A stretch of 64,000 nt of DNA from CAVRCA01 sp963719345. Lineage in GTDB: Bacteria > Pseudomonadota > Alphaproteobacteria > Acetobacterales > Acetobacteraceae. Below are positions 57,479 through 64,000 of this stretch, one piece after another; position 1 is the stretch's first letter; every line of letters begins with the position of its first letter. The translations under genes were made by a program, and so were the position numbers. The stretch is taken from contig CAVRCA010000001.1 of assembly GCA_963719345.1 (NCBI GenBank), forward strand, positions 558,001 to 622,000, read 5' to 3'. A model generated the notes under the pieces. It was not told where the DNA came from and did not search any database. It saw nothing but the letters and a program-made list of their open reading frames with translations.

Positions 57479-59452
57479 TCAGCCGAACGCCGCAAATCCG
57501 AGCGCGGTGACCAGCGCCGCCAGTCCCAGCCCGGCCGCCGCCTCCTGGCCAAGCCGGCGAGCGAGTTCACTCCGCTGTTCTCCGCCCGTCTCGATCGAGC
57601 GCAATTCGAGATCGGCGCTGGCCAGCATCCGGGTGGCGTTCTCGGCTGACCGCGCGTCATGCTCCAACGCCGGCGCGTCCTCCACCAGGGCCAGCATCGC
57701 CCCGAGCTGACCCGCCTGGGCCTGCGTCTGTAATTCGCCCTTGAGCCGCTCGCGGGAGTCGCGGTTCTGCCAACCGGCGACCAGGGCGTCGGCATGGTCC
57801 GCCAGCCAACCCGCCAGCGCCGGAAGCGGCCGCGGATGGAAGCGGGCCTGCAGGCGGGCGAAGAAGCGCAGCTGGGCCACCGCGGCTTTCGGTCCCGCCG
57901 CCGCCATGTCGCGCTCAGGCGGCTGGTCCAGGGACGCTTCCACGAAAGCGGTCAGATGGGCGTCCGCCGGCAGCGACGATCCGCGGCTGCCCCGATCATC
58001 ACTTGCTTCGAGCGCCGGCAGCAGGTCCTGCATGCGGGCGACACAGCTTTTGGCGAGGATCGGGCTGGCGCACGCGAGCAGCGGGTTGATCGCATAAAGC
58101 AGCCGCACCCGGCCGTGGCCGGGACCGCCGACCCGCAGAATGGCCCGTTGCTTTGCGCTGCTGACCCGCAGCGCGGCACCGCCGAAGCGGTCAGAGCGGG
58201 ATGCGCCCCAGAACCGCGTCACCTCAAGCCGGATGATCTCCTCCAGCCGCTCGGCAAGGATCTGCGCGCCGTCCTGCGCCGCCGCAAGCGCCGGCCCGAT
58301 CCCGTCCGGCCACAGACAAGCGCCAAGCCAGCACAGCGGTGCCAGCGGATCGAGCAAGGCCACCGACTGCATCAGCAGGACGGCCGAACTCTCGGCTCCC
58401 GCCGCTCCCCCTTCGAGGTTCGTTCCCCGGACCTGTTCCTCCACCCGCATCGCCAGGCCGGGATCGGCAACACTCCGCCGCAACCACTGCACCGCACCTC
58501 CGGTACGCAATAATTGCAGACCTTCGTCCGGCCGCGTTGCCAGAGCGTAGGCGAGACCGCGGGCGTTCCAGACCGTCTCGCCGGCGACCTCGAGCGGCTG
58601 TTGCGCCCGGGCGATCGGTCGGGCCGCGACGCGCCGCGACCGTGCGGTGGCAAGATCCGCCATAAGGCCGATCGTCGGTCGGTGCTCGGGGTCTTCCGCC
58701 AGCATGCCGCGCGCAAGATCGGCGACCATGCCGGGCAGCCGGGCGTTCCCAGCAAGTGCCGCGAAGCTGCCGCGATCGAGCTTGGCGCGGACCACTCCGG
58801 CCTCGTCGAGGCCGGCCAGCGGCGTGCGGCCGAGTGCCAGCACCAGCATGACCACGCCGAGCGCGTAGATGTCGTCCGCGATCGTCCCGTCGCCTCGCCC
58901 CGCGGGCAGGCACATCGCCGCATAGGGCGGCTCAAACAGCGCCGGCTGCAGGCTGGCCGGCGGGGCGGCCCAGGCGCTGCCGAGCACCACCGGATGGCCG
59001 GGCCCGGCTCGGAACACGTTGTCGGGCCGGATGGCCCGATGCGTTACGTGGTGCGCGTGCAGCACTTGGAGTGCGCTCACCGCCGGGCGCAGCAGGAGGT
59101 TGAGCAACTCCGCTTCCGACCAGGGCCTCAGGCCCTCCGCCACCGGCGGCCCGGGCGGGGCGGGGCAAATGACGAAGTAGCCCGGCTGCCGGTTGTCGCT
59201 CGGACCCGGGCCGTGCGCGAGCGGCATCAGCACCCCGTCCGCCGCAGCGTCGACCAGGGCCGCCATCGCCGCCGCGCGCGGCGGATGCCATGGCCGGACC
59301 AGCACGCCCATGAGGTCGGCGGCCCCCTGCCGGTCGGCGGCACCGAATGCGGCCAGACCGCCGCCCGCCGACCCTAGCGGCCGCGACATATCGACCGCGT
59401 AGCGGCCGCCGATCAGGGTTTGCGCAAAGCCGGAAGCGGTGTCCGTTGCCAT
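57479..59452 (-). CDS. Kinase-like membrane protein, probable pseudokinase
   Basis: About 657 aa. The first 270 residues keep the outline of a Ser/Thr kinase fold: an HRD-like loop HRAIRPDN at 138-145 (catalytic Asp is Ala140, Lys is Arg), then DDIYALGVVMLVLALGRTPLAG, the F-helix region. The DFG motif is replaced (VLGSAWAAP) and no beta-3 lysine is seen, so it should not phosphorylate by the normal route. The remaining 380 residues are helical and not recognised. A C-terminal membrane helix (LGLAALVTALGFAAFG) tethers it. ATG at 59452. It lies 88 bases after purA, upstream of the 164-aa membrane gene. Confidence 0.78.
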   Translation of the reverse strand: MATDTASGFAQTLIGGRYAVDMSRPLGSAGGGLAAFGAADRQGAADLMGVLVRPWHPPRAAAMAALVDAAADGVLMPLAHGPGPSDNRQPGYFVICPAPPGPPVAEGLRPWSEAELLNLLLRPAVSALQVLHAHHVTHRAIRPDNVFRAGPGHPVVLGSAWAAPPASLQPALFEPPYAAMCLPAGRGDGTIADDIYALGVVMLVLALGRTPLAGLDEAGVVRAKLDRGSFAALAGNARLPGMVADLARGMLAEDPEHRPTIGLMADLATARSRRVAARPIARAQQPLEVAGETVWNARGLAYALATRPDEGLQLLRTGGAVQWLRRSVADPGLAMRVEEQVRGTNLEGGAAGAESSAVLLMQSVALLDPLAPLCWLGACLWPDGIGPALAAAQDGAQILAERLEEIIRLEVTRFWGASRSDRFGGAALRVSSAKQRAILRVGGPGHGRVRLLYAINPLLACASPILAKSCVARMQDLLPALEASDDRGSRGSSLPADAHLTAFVEASLDQPPERDMAAAGPKAAVAQLRFFARLQARFHPRPLPALAGWLADHADALVAGWQNRDSRERLKGELQTQAQAGQLGAMLALVEDAPALEHDARSAENATRMLASADLELRSIETGGEQRSELARRLGQEAAAGLGLAALVTALGFAAFG

Positions 59453-59540
59453 CCTGGCGAGGTCCAAGGAATCAGTACCAGGGCATGATCCTTGGCCAGA
59501 ATGGTTGATGAACAGGCAACGCCGCAGCAGCCGGCCAGCC

Positions 59541-60830
<1,290 letters not shown>

Positions 60831-60854
60831 GCCGCTCCCCTCAGTGTCTTCGGC

Positions 60855-62015
60855 TCAGTCTTCGGCCGCAGTGTTCAGCGGCACGGCCTCGCCGTCCAGG
60901 ACGACATGCGTGCAGAGCAGCCGGCGGGCTTCGACGCGGGCGTCCACGTCCGGATCAAGCCCGGCCACGGTGGCAAAACCTCGGGCGCGAAGGGCGGCGG
61001 CCAGAGCGGGATCGGCGCCGACCGGCAGGAACGCGCGCGGTCGCACCGTCCGCTTCGGTGCCACGCGCAGCACCGCGTCGGGCAGCAGGGTCAGTCCGGT
61101 CGCCGGCTCGGTGTCGCCGGACATGTAGCGGCCGCCGCGTCCGAGCTCTTCATGACGGCTCGGGGCGTACACCGTCACGCAGATCCCGGTGTGATAACGA
61201 AAGCCGCGAAACTCGACGGGGTCCAAAGTCAGGCGCAGCGCCGGCGCGCGCTGGCGGATCGCGGCGACGGTGGCGGTCACCCGGTCGGCGAGCGCCCGGG
61301 CCTCGACAGGCAGAATTGCCGCGCGCAGCGCGGCAATTGCCCGGTCGGCGGGACCGGCGGCGCGCAGAAGGTCGGTCAGCACGTCGGCGAGCGGGCCGGC
61401 ATGGGCCCGCACGGCGGCAATGTCCTTGCGGTCGAGCCCGCGCGACAACGCCTGACGCCGCTCGCCCTCGATCCCCGCGTCGTCGAGCAGGGCGGGTGCA
61501 AGCGTCGGCAGCGTGAGATCGAAACTGAGCCGGTCAAGCCCGACCGCGGCCAGCGCCTCGGCACCGACCAGCACGATTTCGGCATCCGCCGCCGGACTGT
61601 CGCGGCCGATCAGCTCGATGCCGACCTGGGCCACCTGTCGGTCCGGATCGAGCTGACTGCCACGCATGCGCAGGCATTGGCCCGCATAGGACAGGCGCAG
61701 CGGCCGCGGCGCCCCGGCGAGGCGCGTCGCGGCGATCCGAGCGACCTGGGGGGTGGTGTCGGCGCGCAGCGCCATCATCCGCTGGCTGTCGGGGTCCATC
61801 AGCCGAAAAGTCTGTTCGGCGACCGCCGCACCGGAGCCGGCGAGCAACCCGTCCTCGAATTCGAGCAGCGGCGGCTTGACCCGCTGGTAGCCGTGCGCGG
61901 CAAACACGTCCATCAGCGTCTCGACCGCGTCCGCCTCGGTCTCCGCTTCAGGCGGCAGCAGGTCGCGCAGCCCGGCGGGCAGCAACGCCGGATGGTTGGG
62001 CAGGTCGTTGGTCAT
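60855..62015 (-). CDS. hisZ: ATP phosphoribosyltransferase regulatory subunit HisZ
   Basis: A 386-aa HisRS-like protein without tRNA charging that pairs with the short HisG to start histidine synthesis. Class II motifs: LLPAGLRDLLPPEAETEADAVETLMDVFAAHGYQRVKPPLLEFEDGL, then LRADTTPQVARIAATRL (motif 2) and the C-terminal GRGGRYMSGD...GLTLLPDAVLR. The ATG at 62015 gives the normal length; the open frame continues to 62240 without homology. It begins the hisZ-purA-pseudokinase-membrane-protein run. Confidence 0.92.
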   Translation of the reverse strand: MTNDLPNHPALLPAGLRDLLPPEAETEADAVETLMDVFAAHGYQRVKPPLLEFEDGLLAGSGAAVAEQTFRLMDPDSQRMMALRADTTPQVARIAATRLAGAPRPLRLSYAGQCLRMRGSQLDPDRQVAQVGIELIGRDSPAADAEIVLVGAEALAAVGLDRLSFDLTLPTLAPALLDDAGIEGERRQALSRGLDRKDIAAVRAHAGPLADVLTDLLRAAGPADRAIAALRAAILPVEARALADRVTATVAAIRQRAPALRLTLDPVEFRGFRYHTGICVTVYAPSRHEELGRGGRYMSGDTEPATGLTLLPDAVLRVAPKRTVRPRAFLPVGADPALAAALRARGFATVAGLDPDVDARVEARRLLCTHVVLDGEAVPLNTAAED

Positions 62016-62295
62016 TCTGGCAGGCGGCATAGCACGGGCTCGGCGACGCGACATAGCACTGGCCGCCGGTGCTGTACTTGGAGTGCTCCCGCTCCCGTCC
62101 GATCGGGACCGCGAGTGTGGCATGCACGATAACAAAGTCGAGAGAGATTGGCCGCGGAGCGCCCCTGACCCGGGTCTACGTTGGCTCGGGTCCACAATCA
62201 ACGGGATGAAGGGCATGACCGAACTTTGCCGGGAAAACATCTCCGCCAGTGATGACAGTCCCCGCCGAGCAGAACGGAATGGATATTGATTTGTA

Positions 62296-62312
62296 ATGAA
62301 AATTTATTTCAT
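62296..62312. promoter_or_regulatory. AT-rich palindrome ATGAAA-ATTTA-TTTCAT
   Basis: A perfect 6-base inverted repeat around a 5-base spacer, inside a 30-base AT-rich island (TTGATTTGTAATGAAAATTT at its left) in otherwise GC-rich DNA. Likely a protein-binding site or promoter element; the regulator is unknown. Confidence 0.4.
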
Positions 62313-62353
62313 AAGGCGAGCCGCATGAGTGGGCCGCAGCGGTAGGCGGCGCG

Positions 62354-62383
62354 ATCCGCGAACCGCCAAGGCGGCGCGCGGAT
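62354..62383 (-). terminator. Possible hairpin terminator after the tandem-repeat gene
   Basis: ATCCGCG-aa-CCGCC-aa-GGCGG-cg-CGCGGAT forms two stacked stems of 7 and 5 base pairs, 26 bases past the stop at 62410. There is no T-run on the minus strand, so it would be a weak or Rho-assisted terminator. Confidence 0.4.
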
Positions 62384-62409
62384 GCTTTTGAGGGGGCTGG
62401 CCGACGAGC

Positions 62410-62814
62410 TTACGCAGGCTGGCCGTTGTCGACGCCCGTGCTCTCCGCCGCCGCCTGGCGGTAAGCACCGTTGTCAATACCGGTGCTCTCCGCCGCTGCC
62501 TGACGATAGGTGCCGTTGTCGACCCCCGTGCTCTCCGCCGCTGCTTGGCGGAACGCGCCGTTGTCGACACCGGTCTGCTCGCCGGCGCTGTAGCGACGGC
62601 CATACGTCGCGTCGCCCCGGCTGCCTTCAGCCTGCGCAAACGCCTGCGGGCGCTGCGGGGAGGCGTTTCGCTGCAACGTCGCGCCGCCCTCGTAGCGGTC
62701 AAGCGCGGCAGCGTGCGCCGGGGTGGCGAGAAAGCGACCGGTTGTCGGCGCATCAAGGTTCTGCATTCCGAGGAGACCGACAGCGGCCAAAGCCGCAATC
62801 ATCGAGGTTCTCAT
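62410..62814 (-). CDS. Secreted small protein with 15-residue tandem repeats
   Basis: A 134-aa protein; AGGAG lies before the ATG. Residues 1-35 form a signal peptide ending ATPAHA. The C-terminal part has four tandem 15-residue units (residues 76-134), consensus AAAESTGVDNGxYRQ: AGEQTGVDNGAFRQ, then AAAESTGVDNGTYRQ, AAAESTGIDNGAYRQ and AAAESTGVDNGQPA. The two middle residues of each unit (G-[VI]-D-N-G) are nearly invariant, as in calcium- or sugar-binding repeat loops, though this is inference. It is probably periplasmic. No enzyme domain is seen; function unknown. Confidence 0.75.
   Translation of the reverse strand: MRTSMIAALAAVGLLGMQNLDAPTTGRFLATPAHAAALDRYEGGATLQRNASPQRPQAFAQAEGSRGDATYGRRYSAGEQTGVDNGAFRQAAAESTGVDNGTYRQAAAESTGIDNGAYRQAAAESTGVDNGQPA
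62423..62590. repeat. 45-base tandem repeat, four copies
   Basis: Coding repeat of the secreted protein. Units start at 62423, 62468, 62513 and 62558, each opening with CCGTTGTC on the plus strand; the fourth is partial. Third-position changes between units show selection on the protein sequence, so this is not a CRISPR array. Confidence 0.9.
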
Positions 62815-62999
62815 GGGTTTTCTCCTATCCGCTGGGAAGCGGAGATCGTGTGGTCTTGGTCCGGTTTCCCGGGCCGGCGGCCCAGTCAGCGGCGACCGTC
62901 GAGCGTGAAGATCGTGCGGCGGCGCGCCGGTGAACACTGGCCAAAGCCGCCAAACGACTATGCGCGGGCGCATGGCGGCGCGGCCTGCTTTACCCCGGC

Positions 63000-64000
63000 T
63001 CAGCCGCCGCTGAGCGCTCTCCGCACCGCGCGCAGCAGCGGCCGCTCGACGGCGACGTGGACGATCACGGCGAGCAGCGCGGCGGCGATCATGCTGGCGG
63101 CGATGTAGGAGACGATACCCGCCGGTCCCTCGAAATGGACGCGCGCCCACAGCTCGCGAAAGCCCCGCATCGGGAACGGGTGCAGCAGATACAGCGCGTA
63201 GGAGGCATCGCCGAGCAGCATCCAGAACCGGCCGAACAGCGGCAGCCGGTCGCGCGCCGGAGCCAGCGTCACGCCGGCGACGAAACAAGCCGCCGCTCCG
63301 CCATAGCCGACCGCACGATCGGCGGTTGCGTCAGGGCCGATCGCCAGAAGAAGCGCCAGCCCGGCGCCCAGCAGCAGCGCGCGGAGCCAGCCGGGCAGCC
63401 GCAACCCCTCCGCCCGGATCGCGCCGATCATCGCGCCGAAGACGAATTCGAGCATGATCGGGTCGGTCCAGAACACCAGTTGCGGGTTCGTCGGCCGCAG
63501 CAGCCGGCCACCGGCGATCAGGACGGCGACGGTCAAGGCCACCGCGGCAACGCAGCCCCGTCGCGGCAGCGCCAGGAACAGCGCGAAGATCACGTAGAAC
63601 AGCATTTCGTAGTTCAGCGTCCAGCCCAAGCGAAAGACCGGCTGCAACGCGCCGTCGGAGTGCGGCCACGGAATGAACAGGTAGCTCGCGGCGATCATGC
63701 GCCAGTCGCTGCCGAGCCCGTCGCTCAGCAGCCCGGGCCGCAAGAGTGCGACGAGCACGGTGAGGCTGGTCGTCAGCCAGTAGAGCGGCACCACGCGGGC
63801 AATGCGACGGGCCAGGAACGGCCGGACCGAACCCGCCGAACCGAACATGCGCGCGGAGGAAAGCACCATCACGAAGCCGGAAATGACGAAGAACACGTCC
63901 ACCCCGGCTTCCCACGGCAACGCCCGCAGCCACGGCCACGGGCTCTGACCCGGTCGCCCGACGAAAGCACCCGCCGCCTGCTCGATGTGCAGGAACGCGA
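63000..64000 (-). CDS. Acyltransferase 3 family membrane protein, partial
   Basis: An integral-membrane O-acyltransferase (OafA/Wzy-like). The frame is open from the stop at 63000 to the window end; the upstream in-frame residues (AFLHIEQAAGAFVGRPG) belong to the protein, so the N-terminus with its catalytic His lies beyond 64000. Visible features: VDVFFVISGFVMV, the conserved motif after TM2, then PFLARRIARVVPLYWLTT and GDASYALYLLHPFP near the end. The family acetylates lipopolysaccharide O-antigen, glycans or other membrane-facing substrates; the substrate here is unknown. Confidence 0.85.
   Translation of the reverse strand, partial: AFLHIEQAAGAFVGRPGQSPWPWLRALPWEAGVDVFFVISGFVMVLSSARMFGSAGSVRPFLARRIARVVPLYWLTTSLTVLVALLRPGLLSDGLGSDWRMIAASYLFIPWPHSDGALQPVFRLGWTLNYEMLFYVIFALFLALPRRGCVAAVALTVAVLIAGGRLLRPTNPQLVFWTDPIMLEFVFGAMIGAIRAEGLRLPGWLRALLLGAGLALLLAIGPDATADRAVGYGGAAACFVAGVTLAPARDRLPLFGRFWMLLGDASYALYLLHPFPMRGFRELWARVHFEGPAGIVSYIAASMIAAALLAVIVHVAVERPLLRAVRRALSGG

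Larger units (their letters stand above)
62016..62409. other. Intergenic region upstream of hisZ, 394 bases
   Basis: No gene is supported here. It holds an AT-rich palindrome (62296-62312) and a GC-rich hairpin (62354-62383). The stretch nearest hisZ should contain its promoter, but I see no clear -35/-10 pair. Confidence 0.6.

Noticed and set aside
62423..62590. CRISPR-like array of 45-base units
   Set aside because: Units are contiguous without spacers, lie in frame in a secreted protein and differ mainly at third positions.

Overview
The window is GC-rich DNA with tightly packed genes. It most likely comes from the chromosome of an alphaproteobacterium, probably Rhodospirillales or Acetobacteraceae-like. 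The evidence is a hopanoid cluster (hpnH, I, J, K, M) joined to dxs, ispA and ispH, the order hisZ-purA near rpoH, rluD upstream of rpoH, an FdsA/FdsD-type formate dehydrogenase, and a Zur/ZnuABC locus. There is no plasmid, phage or CRISPR signature. The genus is inference and cannot be fixed from the sequence alone.

Layout. 1-3138: formate dehydrogenase fdsA-fdsD (fdsA has a broken frame). 3159-17481: a catabolic block with two MFS carriers, an alpha/beta hydrolase, two amidohydrolases, a beta-lactamase-fold esterase, an acyl-CoA ligase, a benzoylformate-decarboxylase-like ThDP enzyme and a VanA/VanB-type Rieske demethylase pair. A secreted nuclease with a coupled 84-aa partner lies inside it. 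VanAB-type O-demethylation releases formaldehyde, so a formate dehydrogenase next door is sensible. 17554-20935: MscS channel and Kup potassium transporter. 20964-25446: yraN, a small membrane protein and a dipeptide-type ABC transporter with overlapping genes. 25624-27614: Pcm-like methyltransferase and AI-2E transporter, with two copies of a palindromic repeat. 27738-30461: hyi-glxR glyoxylate module and an XRE regulator. 30509-33932: nudix-alaX-sseA-metC. 33986-44376: ureohydrolase, then hpnK-J-I-M-dxs-ispA (minus strand) diverging from ispH-hpnH (plus strand). This cluster supplies isoprenoid precursors and extends and decorates hopanoids. 44477-49191: an odd iron-ADH-like protein, a CoA-transferase, an SRPBCC protein and a Baeyer-Villiger monooxygenase. 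49386-52426: zur and znuBCA. 52606-54268: an AAA-ATPase/Sel1 fusion. 54329-64000: tRNA-Glu, rluD, rpoH, a pseudokinase operon, purA, hisZ, a secreted tandem-repeat protein and a partial acyltransferase.

Sequence quality. About 16 genes cannot be read in one frame. Every break I could resolve base by base is a +1 (one extra base), never a loss. In the genes where I could count breaks confidently, gene length modulo 3 matches the number of inferred insertions. The breaks are dense in 1-2600 and 35000-41900 and sparse elsewhere. I consider them sequencing or assembly insertions rather than true decay. Genes whose frame is broken in this sequence are typed 'pseudogene' by convention, and the intact product is named.
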